DNA of 64,000 bases from Hyphomicrobiales bacterium (GTDB lineage: Bacteria; Pseudomonadota; Alphaproteobacteria; Rhizobiales; Beijerinckiaceae): assembly GCA_027484655.1 (NCBI GenBank), contig JAIXSM010000004.1, positions 1 to 64,000 of the forward strand. The letters are read 5' to 3'. Under the pieces are notes generated by a model. It saw nothing but the letters and a program-made list of their open reading frames with translations, was not told where the DNA came from and did no database searches. Positions 52,261-62,658 of the stretch are shown here, in pieces (the stretch's first letter is position 1; each line of letters opens with the position of its first letter). Position numbers and translations under genes: made by a program.

Positions 52261-52261
52261 G

Positions 52262-53305
52262 TCACGCCCCCTTCGCGCGCTCGAGGCGCATCAGCATCAG
52301 CCGCGCCGCCGCAAGCACGAAGAACGTGAGCACGAACAGCAGAAGGCCCAACAGGAACAGCGCGGATTGGTGCAAGCCGCCGCTTTCGGCGAACTCGCTG
52401 GCGATGGCCGCGGAGATCGTCGTGCCCGGCGAGAAGATCGAGTCCTGAATGCGGAACGAATTGCCGATGATGAAGGTCACCGCCATGGTTTCGCCCAGCG
52501 CGCGGCCCAGCGCCAGCATCACGCCCCCGATCACGCCCACGCGGGTGTAGGGAATGACCACGTTGCGAACCACTTCCCACGTGGTGCATCCAAGCCCGTA
52601 AGCGCTTTCTTTCAGCACGGGCGGCACTGTCATAAAGACATCGCGCGAGATCGCCGTGATGAACGGCAGGATCATGATCGCGAGAACAACCGACGCGTTG
52701 AACAACGACAGGTAGGACGGCGGACCTCCGAAGATGGAGCCCAGAACCGGAATGCCAGACGTGGCCGCAATAATCCAGGGCTGGACATGATCGGCCAGAA
52801 ACGGGGCCAGCACGAAGAAGCCCCACATCCCGTAGATGATTGAGGGAATGCCGGCCAGAAGCTCGATGGCGACGCCGAACGGCCGGCGCAGCCACATGGG
52901 ACAGAGCTCAGTCAGAAAAATCGCTATGCCGAGCCCGACCGGCACCGCGATGAGCATCGCGATCAGCGACGACACGAATGTTCCGTAGATCGGACCCAGC
53001 CCGCCGAGGATGGGAGCGGGCTCAAGCTGCGGGGCCCAGCGTTGGGTGGTGAGAAAGCTCAGACCGAAGTGCTGGATCGCAGGCCACGCGCCCACGATGA
53101 GCGAGAGGATGATGCCGCCAAGCAGCAACAGAACGCAGATCGCCGACGCGCGCGTGAGCCAGTAGAATGTCTTGTCGCTCAGCGCGAACTGTTTGAGCGC
53201 CTGCGCTCGATCTGCGACCGGCGCCTTCGCCGCCGCGTTTGCCTCAATGGCGATGTCCGACACGTCCGCCCCCGATACGCCTGCGCCTTTTGAAGGCTGA
53301 TCCAC
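52262..53305 (-). CDS. pstC: Phosphate ABC transporter permease PstC
   Basis: A 347-residue inner-membrane permease. It has a long N-terminal cytoplasmic stretch, then six or more helices. [28 protein letters not shown] is the conserved PstC segment and [46 protein letters not shown] holds the EAA loop. The start is uncertain: a GTG with AGGTG six bases before it is given, and another in-frame GTG 12 bases upstream has no ribosome-binding site. A stem-loop separates it from pstS. Confidence 0.93.
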   Translation of the reverse strand: MDQPSKGAGVSGADVSDIAIEANAAAKAPVADRAQALKQFALSDKTFYWLTRASAICVLLLLGGIILSLIVGAWPAIQHFGLSFLTTQRWAPQLEPAPILGGLGPIYGTFVSSLIAMLIAVPVGLGIAIFLTELCPMWLRRPFGVAIELLAGIPSIIYGMWGFFVLAPFLADHVQPWIIAATSGIPVLGSIFGGPPSYLSLFNASVVLAIMILPFITAISRDVFMTVPPVLKESAYGLGCTTWEVVRNVVIPYTRVGVIGGVMLALGRALGETMAVTFIIGNSFRIQDSIFSPGTTISAAIASEFAESGGLHQSALFLLGLLLFVLTFFVLAAARLMLMRLERAKGA

Positions 53306-53325
53306 AAGGCACCTCACATGCGAAT

Positions 53326-53347
53326 GAGGGGCGGTTGCCCGCCCCTC
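53326..53347 (-). promoter_or_regulatory. Stem-loop between pstS and pstC
   Basis: Perfect nine-base-pair arms GAGGGGCGG / CCGCCCCTC with a four-base loop, 13 bases after the pstS stop. No T-tract follows in the transcript. Such hairpins shield the 3' end of an abundant binding-protein message and lower read-through into the permease genes; that is the likely effect here. Confidence 0.7.
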
Positions 53348-53360
53348 GTCCGCCGGATGT

Positions 53361-54386
53361 TTACTTCACCTGGATCTCGTTCGCCCAGGTCTGCTTGATC
53401 AACTTCACGACGCTGTCGGGCATGGGCACGAAGTCAAGCTCGTCCGCCATGGCGTCGCCCTTCTCGAAGGCCCACGCGAAGAAGTCGAGCGCGCGACGAG
53501 CCGCCACCGGATCCTGCGGCTTCTTGTGCATCAGGATGAACGTCGCAGCCGTGATCGGCCAGGACTTCTCGCCCGCCTGGTTGGTCAGGATGAGGCGATA
53601 GCCGGGCGCCTTGCTCCATTCCGCGTTGGCGGCGGCCGCCTGGAAGGTCTCGCGGTTGGGCCGCAGCACCTGCCCGGTCCGGTTCGTCAGCAGGGTGTAG
53701 GTCAGGTTGCTCTGCTTGGCGTAGGCGAACTCCACATAGCCGATGGAGTTGCGGGTCTGCGCGACGTTGCCGGCGACACCCTCGTTGCCGCGCGCGCCGA
53801 CGCCCACGGGCCATTCAACCGCCGTGCCGGAGCCCACCTTCGACTTCCACTCCTCGGACACTTCCGAGAGGTAGTTCGTCCACACGAACGTGGTCCCGGA
53901 GCCGTCCGAACGGCGCACCACCGCGATGGGGGCGGCGGGAAGCTTCAGGTTCGGGTTGAGCTTGACGATCGCGGGGTCATTCCAGGTCTTGATCTTGCCG
54001 AGGTAGATGTCCGCCAGCGTCTGGCCGTCGAACGTCATCTCGCCCTGCTTGATCCCGTCGATGTTGACGATGGCCACCAGCGCGCCCATGACCTGCGGCC
54101 ACTGGACGAGGCCTTCCTTCGCAAGCTGCTCAGCCTGAAGCGGCGCGTCGGTCGCGCCGAACACCACCGTGCGGGCGAGGATCTGCTTGACGCCTGCGCC
54201 CGAGCCAATCGACTGATAGTTCAGGCCAATGCCGGTCTCTTTCTTGTAGGCGTCCGCCCACTTCGCGTAGATCGGGAACGGAAAGGTAGCCCCGGCGCCC
54301 GTGATGTCCTGGGCGGCGGCGGACAGGCTCGCCATCGCGGCAAAACCAGCCACAAGAGCAGAGCGGAAAAAGCGGTTGAGGTGCAT
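53361..54386 (-). CDS. pstS: Phosphate-binding periplasmic protein PstS
   Basis: A 341-residue phosphate receptor of the ABC importer. The signal peptide MHLNRFFRSALVAGFAAMAS ends at SAAAQ. DITGAGATFPFPIYAKWADAYKKETG is the mature start, and phosphate ligands lie in SIGSGAGVKQI and VVRRSDGSGTTFVWTNYLS. It is first in pstSCAB-phoU-phoB, and a PHO box precedes it. phoR, often upstream in this group, is not adjacent. Confidence 0.96.
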   Translation of the reverse strand: MHLNRFFRSALVAGFAAMASLSAAAQDITGAGATFPFPIYAKWADAYKKETGIGLNYQSIGSGAGVKQILARTVVFGATDAPLQAEQLAKEGLVQWPQVMGALVAIVNIDGIKQGEMTFDGQTLADIYLGKIKTWNDPAIVKLNPNLKLPAAPIAVVRRSDGSGTTFVWTNYLSEVSEEWKSKVGSGTAVEWPVGVGARGNEGVAGNVAQTRNSIGYVEFAYAKQSNLTYTLLTNRTGQVLRPNRETFQAAAANAEWSKAPGYRLILTNQAGEKSWPITAATFILMHKKPQDPVAARRALDFFAWAFEKGDAMADELDFVPMPDSVVKLIKQTWANEIQVK

Positions 54387-54446
54387 GTACGCCTCGCGGT
54401 TGGCGCTGGGGTATCCCAGCAAGCGCTGGTTGAGTACGAAGGTTCG

Positions 54447-54464
54447 ACGACAGGTTTATGACAA
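54447..54464 (-). promoter_or_regulatory. PHO box of the pst operon
   Basis: On the minus strand TTGTCAT-AAAC-CTGTCGT, two seven-base direct repeats with four-base spacing, nearly the consensus CTGTCAT-N4-CTGTCAT bound by PhoB. It lies about 60 bases before the pstS start, in a place fitting an activated promoter. Confidence 0.85.
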
Positions 54465-54643
54465 CGCCCGACCAGGGTTCCGGGCGCCGCGCGCCGGCGA
54501 CCTTTTCCACAGGCGCCCCCAGCGCATCCCCAGCCAATCCCCAGCATTTGCACAGGCTTTTCCCGCCTTGCGTCAGGTGCATTTTCGTCGTGGACGCTCC
54601 AGGAGGGCTGGCGTTGGCAGCTGCGCGACCCTAGATTGCGTTT

Positions 54644-54804
54644 GCGGGGCTGCGGGGCCCGTGTGGATCACTATCCCCGGGGCCTTATCGATCCGAACGG
54701 GAGCTGTCCCTGCCCTTGTCCGTGGACTTGGGCATAACGGCGCCCACCTACGTTGTAGGTTTCCCGGGATCGATATCCCACGGCTCAGGCGGCTCCGCGC
54801 TTTT
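54644..54804 (+). ncRNA. ssrS: 6S RNA
   Basis: About 160 bases that fold as 6S RNA, which binds sigma-70 RNA polymerase and curbs transcription in stationary phase. The outer stem pairs GCGGGGCTGC with GCGGCTCCGC at every position (two G-U). The next helix pairs CCGTGTGGAT with ATCCCACGG, and a further helix ATCCCCGGG with CCCGGGAT. The open central part contains the small hairpin ACCTAC-GTT-GTAGGT on its 3' side, and the apical stem is built on GTCC-GT-GGAC. A TAGATT box ends seven bases before the 5' end. A short T-run follows the last helix. The ygfA gene comes next, as is usual in Alphaproteobacteria. Confidence 0.85.
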
Positions 54805-54870
54805 CCATGGTTGAGCTTTCCGGCGACGCCGGAGCTTTCGCGGCGCCGATCTTTATGGTAGCCGCCGCCC

Positions 54871-55473
54871 ATGAGTTCACCGTCCCGACAGGATCTCAAA
54901 TCGCAGATCCGGCGCGAGGGTCTGGCGCGTCGCGCCGGAACCCCTGACGATGTGCGTGAGGCCTTCGCCGGGCGGCTGGCGCTTGAGGGCGTGCAACTCG
55001 CGCGCCGGGCCATCGTGCGCACAGTGGGCGTGTTCTGGCCCATCGGCACGGAGCCCGACACGCGCCAACTGCTGGCCGCGCTCGACTATCACGAGTTCAT
55101 CGCCGCCCTGCCGGTTGCTGGGCCCATGGGCGCGCCGCTCACCTTCCGCCGCTGGCGCGAGGGCGAACCGCTCGTGCAGGGGGCCATGCGCATCCCGGAG
55201 CCCGCCGCAAGCCTGCCGGAAGTGACGCCGGACCTGCTGTTCGTCCCCTGCGCCGCGTTCGACCGGCGGGGCTATCGCGCCGGCTACGGCGGCGGCTACT
55301 ATGACGCGACGCTCTCCGCCTTGCGGGCGCGCCGCCCGGTCCCGGCCATCGGGGTGGCGTTCGCCTGTCAGGAGGTCGCGGCCATTCCCGAGGAGGCCCA
55401 CGATCAGCCCCTCGACCTGATCCTCACCGAGAGCGAGCTGATCGACTGTTCGCTTGCATGGAGCCAACCATGA
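54871..55473 (+). CDS. 5-formyltetrahydrofolate cyclo-ligase
   Basis: Converts 5-formyl-THF to methenyl-THF with ATP; in E. coli the gene is ygfA/fau. It has 200 residues. SQIRREGLARRAG opens the chain, VGVFWPIGTEPDTRQLL is the substrate strand, and FDRRGYRAGYGGGYYDATL is the conserved nucleotide/glycine loop. It follows the 6S RNA by about 65 bases and may come from the same primary transcript, as in other Proteobacteria. Confidence 0.93.
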   Translation: MSSPSRQDLKSQIRREGLARRAGTPDDVREAFAGRLALEGVQLARRAIVRTVGVFWPIGTEPDTRQLLAALDYHEFIAALPVAGPMGAPLTFRRWREGEPLVQGAMRIPEPAASLPEVTPDLLFVPCAAFDRRGYRAGYGGGYYDATLSALRARRPVPAIGVAFACQEVAAIPEEAHDQPLDLILTESELIDCSLAWSQP

Positions 55474-55495
55474 TCTTCCCTGCGCGGAGCCATTG

Positions 55496-56314
55496 ATGCG
55501 CCTTCTCTTCATCGGCGACGTGGTCGGCCGCACGGGGCGGCACGCGGTTGTTCAACGCCTGCCGGAGTTGCGGGAACGCTGGCGCCTCGACTTCGTTGTG
55601 GTGAACGGCGAGAACGCCGCAGGCGGCTTTGGCATCACCGAGGCGATCTGCGAGGATTTCCTCTCCGCAGGCGCTGACTGCATTACGTTGGGCAACCACG
55701 CCTTCGATCAGCGCGAGGCGCTCGTGTTCATCGAGCGGCAGCACCGCCTCATCCGGCCGGCGAATTACCCCGCCGGCACGCCCGGTCGCGGCGCCAACCT
55801 GATCGAGGCGCGCAACGGCGCCCGGGTGCTCGTGACCAACATCATGGGCCGCGTTTTCATGGATCCTCTCGACGATCCGTTCGCCACCGTGGACCGTGAG
55901 CTGGAGGCTTGCCCGCTGGGCATGGCGTGCGACGCCATCGTCATCGACATCCACGCCGAGACGACCAGCGAGAAATACGCCATGGGCCATTTTGCGGACG
56001 GGCGCGCCTCGCTCGTCGTCGGCACCCACACCCATGCGCCCACCGCCGACGCGCAGATCCTGCCCGGCGGCACGGCCTACCAGTCGGATGCGGGCATGAC
56101 CGGCGACTACAACTCCGTCATTGGCATGAACAAGGCCGAGCCGCTGCAACGGTTTACGCGACGCATTCCCACCGGGCGCTTCGAGCCGGCGGATGGTCCT
56201 GCCACCCTGTGCGGCGTCGCCGTTGAGATCGGCGGCGACGGCCTCGCCACCATGGTGCAGCCGGTGCGGCTTGGCGGGCGTCTTCGCGAGGAGACCCCGC
56301 GCGACTGGGAGTAA
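55496..56314 (+). CDS. TIGR00282-type metallophosphoesterase (YmdB-like)
   Basis: A 272-residue cytoplasmic phosphodiesterase. RLLFIGDVVGRTGRHAV, VVVNGENAAGGFG, TLGNHAFDQREA, IDIHAETTSEKYAMGHF and VVGTHTHAPTADAQIL provide all metal ligands of the YmdB family, which hydrolyses cyclic nucleotides in Bacillus. It follows ygfA by 22 bases, the usual alphaproteobacterial order, so co-transcription is likely. The ATG gives the canonical N-terminus. Confidence 0.92.
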   Translation: MRLLFIGDVVGRTGRHAVVQRLPELRERWRLDFVVVNGENAAGGFGITEAICEDFLSAGADCITLGNHAFDQREALVFIERQHRLIRPANYPAGTPGRGANLIEARNGARVLVTNIMGRVFMDPLDDPFATVDRELEACPLGMACDAIVIDIHAETTSEKYAMGHFADGRASLVVGTHTHAPTADAQILPGGTAYQSDAGMTGDYNSVIGMNKAEPLQRFTRRIPTGRFEPADGPATLCGVAVEIGGDGLATMVQPVRLGGRLREETPRDWE

Positions 56315-56396
56315 GCGCCCCAGGCCATTTCGGCTTGCCCCCAAGCCCCGGCGGTCATAGTCGTTGCTGAACAATGCTTCGACAAGCGGGGGGACG

Positions 56397-57989
56397 ATGC
56401 AGGCGAGCGCGGTTCAGGATCTTCCGTTTCTTCATCCCTTTCTTGGCGAGGATGCAGCGACGCTACTGCGCGAGCGCGCAGGTCAATACGGCGAGCGCGC
56501 GTTCCTCACCTGGGCGCCATTTGATGGGCCCGCGCAGACATGGTCGTGGGCGCGCTTCGAGGATGACGTGGCGCGGCTGGCCGGCGGCCTGCTGAGACGG
56601 GGCGTGAAGCCCGGCGACCGCATCTTCATCCTGCTGGAGAACTGCCCCGAGACGCTCATCGCGCGCTTCGCCTGCGCGTGGATCGGCGCTGTCGCAGTGC
56701 TGGGCAACCCGGCCCTGACGGCGCCGGAGGCGCGCGATCTCGTGGAGGCGTCCGGCGCCGGCGCCGCCATCACCCAGCCGCGCCTGCGCGAGATCGTCGC
56801 CGGCTGTCCGGGACTCGCGTGGATTCTGCTCACCTCCCATGACGCCGGCGCGCCGCCGCAGATCGAGGTCGCCGCCAGCGAGCGGCTTGAGGCGGCGATG
56901 AGCGAACGCGCGCCCGCCCGCGCGCCGGACCCGACAGCGCCCGCCATGATCCTTTTCACCACCGGCACAACGTCCCGCGCCAAGGGCGTACTGTGGACCC
57001 ACGCCAACGTGCTGTGGGGCGCCAAGATGGCCGCGCTGCAGCAGGCCATGCGCGCCGACGATGTGCACCACGTGTTCCTGCCGCTCTTCCACGTGGTCGG
57101 CTTTTCGTGGTCGTTCCTCGGCGCGATGTTCGCCGGCGCCCGGGTTCTGCTGCAACCACGTTTCTCCGGCACACGATTCTGGGGCGCGGCCATCGAGCAT
57201 CGGGCCACCCTGTCGTCGCAGGTGAAGTTCACCAGCAACGTGCTGTCGCAGAACATGCCGCCGGAACACTTCTTCCGCCAGTGGACCACCGCCAACCACA
57301 CGCCCGCCTATGCGGAGCGCTTCGGCGTGCGCGAGGTGAGCGGCTGGGGCATGACGGAAATGGTGGCGCAAGGCATGGTGGGCGATCCCTGGTCGGCGCA
57401 GCCTGCGCGCACCGTGGGCCGCCCCTCGCTCGCCTACGGAATCCACATCGAGGATGACGACGGTCGCCCCGTGCGGCCCGGCGAAACCGGCCACCTGTTC
57501 GTCACTGGCGTGCGCGGCCTCTCGATCTTCCGCGAATATGACGGCAACGCGCAGGCGACAAGCGACGCCTTCGACGACCGCGGCCGCTTCATCACCGGCG
57601 ACCGCGTTACGCTGCACGAGAACGGGTGGGTGGAGTTCGCCGACCGCACCAAGGATGTCATCAAGGTGGGCGGAGAGGGCGTGTCGGGCGGCGAGGTGGA
57701 AACCTGCGTGGCGCAGGTGAAAGGCGTGCGCGAGGTCGCCGTGGTCGGCAAGCCGGACGACGTCTGGGGCGAAGTCGTGATCGCGTTTGTCATTCCCGGC
57801 GCGGACGTCGCAGACCGGAGCGCGTTGCGCGAAGCGATCGCCACGCATTGCGCATCGTCGCTTGCAAAGTTCAAGCGGCCCGCCGAGGTGCGCGTGGTGG
57901 ACGATTTCCCGCGCATCGGCTTCGGCAAGATCGCCAAGGTGAAACTGCGCGAGCAGCTGGTTGCCGAACGCAAGGGTGAGCCCGCATGA
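56397..57989 (+). CDS. ATP-dependent acyl-CoA ligase (CaiC / AMP-binding family)
   Basis: A 530-residue acyl-CoA synthetase. MILFTTGTTSRAKGVLWTHANV is the AMP-binding P-loop, GWGMTEM the adenylate motif, GRFITGDRVTLHENGWVEFADRTKDVIKVGGEGVSGGEVE the hinge region and FPRIGFGKIAKVKLREQL contains the catalytic lysine. The best family match by eye is the carnitine/crotonobetaine-CoA ligase group. GGGGGG lies just before the ATG. It overlaps the next gene by four bases, so the two are coupled and probably act in one route, for instance on an aromatic or short-chain acid. Confidence 0.88.
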   Translation: MQASAVQDLPFLHPFLGEDAATLLRERAGQYGERAFLTWAPFDGPAQTWSWARFEDDVARLAGGLLRRGVKPGDRIFILLENCPETLIARFACAWIGAVAVLGNPALTAPEARDLVEASGAGAAITQPRLREIVAGCPGLAWILLTSHDAGAPPQIEVAASERLEAAMSERAPARAPDPTAPAMILFTTGTTSRAKGVLWTHANVLWGAKMAALQQAMRADDVHHVFLPLFHVVGFSWSFLGAMFAGARVLLQPRFSGTRFWGAAIEHRATLSSQVKFTSNVLSQNMPPEHFFRQWTTANHTPAYAERFGVREVSGWGMTEMVAQGMVGDPWSAQPARTVGRPSLAYGIHIEDDDGRPVRPGETGHLFVTGVRGLSIFREYDGNAQATSDAFDDRGRFITGDRVTLHENGWVEFADRTKDVIKVGGEGVSGGEVETCVAQVKGVREVAVVGKPDDVWGEVVIAFVIPGADVADRSALREAIATHCASSLAKFKRPAEVRVVDDFPRIGFGKIAKVKLREQLVAERKGEPA

Positions 57990-58609
57990 CGAAGCCGTCC
58001 ATCGACTTCTATTTCGACCTGATTTCGCCCTTCGCCTACATCGGCTCGACGCAGATCGAGGCGCTGGCCGCGCGCCATGGCCGCACCGTGACGTGGAAGC
58101 CCGTGCTTCTGGGCGTCACCGTGCTCAAGATCATGGGCATGAAGCCGCTGCCGCAGTATCCGCTGAAAGGCCCATACCTCGCCCACGATATGGCGCGGCT
58201 GGCGAAAATCTGGGGCGTGCCGCTGCATCCCCACAGCGTGCAGGGCCACAATTCTCTCAACGCCATGCGCGCGTTCGTGTGGCTCGACGCCCGCGACCCG
58301 GACGCAGCAAAAGCCTTCGCGCGCGCCATCTTCCGGCGCTTGTGGGTGGATGGCCTCGACATGACGCCAGTTGAAGCGTGCGTTGAGGAAGCGCAGCGCC
58401 TTGGCCTCGATGCGGCGGCGCTGGCGGACGGCATCGCCTCGCAAGAGGCGCGCGAAGGCCTGCGCGTGGGGGTGGAGCGGGCCATTGCGAACGGCGTGTT
58501 CGGCGCGCCGTTCGTCATTGCGGATGGCGAGCCGTTCTTCGGCTGCGACCACTTCTGGATGCTTGAGCAGTGGTTGCGCGACGGCGCGTGGATGGCGCCG
58601 CCGGCGTAA
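57986..58609 (+). CDS. 2-hydroxychromene-2-carboxylate isomerase-family (DsbA-fold) protein
   Basis: A 207-residue thioredoxin/DsbA-fold protein of the kappa-GST class. IDFYFDLISPFAYIGSTQIEAL holds the catalytic serine at SPFAY, and ANGVFGAPFVIADGEPFFGCDHFWMLEQWL is the conserved C-terminal part. In naphthalene breakdown the enzyme is a glutathione-dependent isomerase. There are no naphthalene genes here, so the true substrate is open. It is translationally coupled to the acyl-CoA ligase. Confidence 0.87.
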   Translation: MTKPSIDFYFDLISPFAYIGSTQIEALAARHGRTVTWKPVLLGVTVLKIMGMKPLPQYPLKGPYLAHDMARLAKIWGVPLHPHSVQGHNSLNAMRAFVWLDARDPDAAKAFARAIFRRLWVDGLDMTPVEACVEEAQRLGLDAAALADGIASQEAREGLRVGVERAIANGVFGAPFVIADGEPFFGCDHFWMLEQWLRDGAWMAPPA

Positions 58610-58615
58610 ACTGCG

Positions 58616-59611
58616 TTACTCCACCTTGGCGCCGGACGCCTTCACCACCGGCGCCCACTTCTCGACTTCCGACTTGATGAACGCGGCGAACTCTTCCGGC
58701 GTGCTCGACAGTGGATCAAGGCCCATGCCGAACATCCTCTCGCGCACGTCCGGGCGCGCCAGCATCGCTCTGATCGTCGCGTTGTAACGATCGACGATCG
58801 GCTTCGGCGTGCCCGCCGGCGCAACCACGCCGAACCAGCCGCGCACATCGAAATCGGGCCAGCCCTGCTCGGCCATGGGAACCACATCGGGGAGCGAGCG
58901 CGAGCGCTCCTTCGAAGTCACGCCGATGGCGCGCAACGTGCCTGCCTGAATGTGCGAGATGACGTCCGGGATCGACACGAACATCAGTTGCAACTGGCCC
59001 GACAGAAGATCCGGCACGGCCGCCGCCGCGCCGCGATAGGGCACGTGCTGCATCTGCACGCCCTCGATCATCTTCACCATCTCGCCGGCGAGATGCTGGG
59101 TGGTGCCGGTGCCTGCCGATCCAAACGAGATCTTGTCCGGGTTCGCCTTCGCGAACGCGACGAGTTCACGCACGTTTTTCGCCGGAACGGAGGGATGTAC
59201 AACGACGACGTTCTTGAGTTCCGCAGCGAGAACAATAGGGGCGAAATCCTTCACCGGATCAAAGCGCATCCGCTCGCCATAAAGCGTCGGGTTCACGCCG
59301 TGGGTCGACACAGTCACCATGCCGATGGTGTAGCCGTCCGGCGCCGAGCGCGCGGTGGCCTCCGCGCCGATGTTGCCGCCGGCGCCGACCCGGTTCTCCA
59401 CGATGACCTGCTGACCCCACTGCTTGCCGATCTCGTCGGCGATCATGCGGGCCAGAATGTCGAGGGAGCCGCCGGGCGTCGTCAGCGTGATGAGCCGGAT
59501 CGGCTTGTTGGGAAAGTTTGCGGGCGCCTGAGTTTGCGCGAACGCGGCGCCGGCCGAGACGCCCAGCAGGGCGACAGCCCCCGCCAGTGCGCGCGTGAAC
59601 GATGACAGCAT
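58616..59611 (-). CDS. Tripartite tricarboxylate transporter-type (Bug/TctC) binding protein 5
   Basis: A 331-residue periplasmic receptor, closer to the classical Bug/TctC type than the other four. The signal peptide MLSSFTRALAGAVALLGVSA ends at AFAQ. FPNKPIRLITLTTPGGSLDILARMIADEI, NRVGAGGNIGAEATARSAPDGYTIGM and FGSAGTGTTQHLAGEM are standard ligand-site motifs. The ATG follows GGGGGGAG. It converges on the isomerase gene with only six bases between the stops. The ligand is unknown. Confidence 0.9.
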   Translation of the reverse strand: MLSSFTRALAGAVALLGVSAGAAFAQTQAPANFPNKPIRLITLTTPGGSLDILARMIADEIGKQWGQQVIVENRVGAGGNIGAEATARSAPDGYTIGMVTVSTHGVNPTLYGERMRFDPVKDFAPIVLAAELKNVVVVHPSVPAKNVRELVAFAKANPDKISFGSAGTGTTQHLAGEMVKMIEGVQMQHVPYRGAAAAVPDLLSGQLQLMFVSIPDVISHIQAGTLRAIGVTSKERSRSLPDVVPMAEQGWPDFDVRGWFGVVAPAGTPKPIVDRYNATIRAMLARPDVRERMFGMGLDPLSSTPEEFAAFIKSEVEKWAPVVKASGAKVE

Positions 59612-59698
59612 GTTGGTCTCCCCCCGTTTTTGATGGTGGAGACTGAGCCGCAATTCGCGTCGTTTGGCAAGATCCCTGATAATGGGTGGGCGCGCAAT

Positions 59699-59760
59699 GG
59701 ACCGCGCGCGTCCTCGCGCGCCTTTTGACGCCGGCGGAATGCGCGCAAGGACGCGCGCAG
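59699..59760. repeat. Dispersed repeat copy, left of the DUF3800 pseudogene
   Basis: The first 23 bases (59699-59721) equal the right arm of the hairpin at 21045-21067. After 19 bases an imperfect opposite arm, GCGCGCAAGGACGCGCGCAG, follows at 59741-59760. It may form a hairpin. Confidence 0.85.
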
Positions 59761-59872
59761 GGCATTGACTAGGCTATGGGAGGCAGTATTCTGACAATAC
59801 CCGGCGTTGAACTGTCGCCGTATGGCGCGCGTGTCGGACGACCGTCCGAATAGACGCCGGGGTCTTCGCCGC

Positions 59873-60481
59873 TCATAGTACGTGGATCGGCCCAAGCTGA
59901 GATTGTCTCTCCAGAAACTTGAGCCATCGACTGTCACGATCGTCAGGCCGATGCCCGCGGGCAATTGCTCCGGCGGCCATATCGGCGAGCTGGACGAGTT
60001 CCTCAGCCTGCGAGTCCCGGCGGGCGAGGGTTCGAGGACACGGTCCTGCGCCGGCGGATAGGGCGACTTCGAGCCTGTCCCTGAGCGTTCGATCCGCCGC
60101 GCCATCCACGACAACCTGCGCAGTCCCGATGTCCGCCCCGCAGAGCTGGATCGCGCACTTGAGAAAGTGGTCGTAAAAAGTTTGCTTCTTCAGAAGCGCG
60201 GGCTGGATGGGCAAACTCGTCTTGCGCACGACAAGGCCACGAACCTCGAATGCGCAACCTGCGAGGGATTCAAAGAAATGATCCTTCGCCTCCGGGCGCG
60301 TCTTGCTGAACTTGAACTCGCTCTAGTAGCCCAGCTGCCGCTTGGCCGCGCGAATGCGCTCGCGCACTGCGTCACAGGCCCCGGCGCTATCGAAAAGAAC
60401 GAGCGCAACCACGAACAGGGGCGATGACCCGCAATCAAATTTAAAGCCGGGATCACCCGACTCGTCGATGAAAACAAACAT
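59873..60481 (-). pseudogene. DUF3800 protein gene broken by one in-frame amber codon
   Basis: The reading frame starts at an ATG with GAGG nine bases before it and would encode about 202 residues of a complete DUF3800 protein. MFVFIDESGDPGFKFDCG gives the acidic N-terminal DESGD motif; PLFVVALVLFDS and LGY follow. Then a TAG at 60323-60325 stops the frame, after which it continues unbroken with SEFKFSKTRPEAKDHFFE, VVRKTSLPIQPALLKKQTFYDHFLK and the C-terminal DSQAEELVQLADMAAGAI. Only one base change separates it from an intact gene. The family's fold is thought to be RNase H-like and it is common in mobile or defence regions. A fragment after the stop could start at an internal ATG or GTG. 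Confidence 0.85.
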
Positions 60482-60590
60482 GTAAAAAAACCTCGTCGCC
60501 CCACATGCTCACGCGGGAGGCGGACGTCAATGCGCGCAACGCTCCTGCCAGCTCCGTCCAGCGGTCGCAGGCAGCCCTTCCCGAAAACAG

Positions 60591-60613
60591 GCGCGCGAGG
60601 ACGCGCGCGGTCC
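60591..60613. repeat. Dispersed repeat copy, right of the DUF3800 pseudogene
   Basis: Exact copy of the 23-base unit in the orientation of 21008-21030, so inverted relative to the copy at 59699-59721. No second arm is evident nearby. Confidence 0.85.
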
Positions 60614-60628
60614 AGAAGACCCCAAATG

Positions 60629-60656
60629 AAAAAGCCCGGCGCGATGGCCGGGCTTT
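60629..60656 (-). terminator. Intrinsic terminator of ftsH
   Basis: On the minus strand AAAGCCCGGC-CATCGC-GCCGGGCTTTTT begins six bases after the ftsH stop codon: a seven-base-pair G+C stem with a T-tract of five. Confidence 0.9.
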
Positions 60657-60661
60657 GAAAC

Positions 60662-62578
<1,917 letters not shown>

Positions 62579-62658
62579 TTCGATCCTGTCAATCATCCGC
62601 CCAGGGCCCGGAGGAGATTGGTTTCCCCTCGTCGCGCGGCGGATTGCCAATAAACAAT

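Noticed and set aside
56463-57848. 461-residue minus-strand frame opposite the acyl-CoA ligase
   Set aside because: Shadow of a clear ligase gene; no domain recognised.
60482-60590. Possible remnant of another gene upstream of the DUF3800 pseudogene
   Set aside because: Translations in all frames show no family motif, only Arg/Ala-rich sequence.
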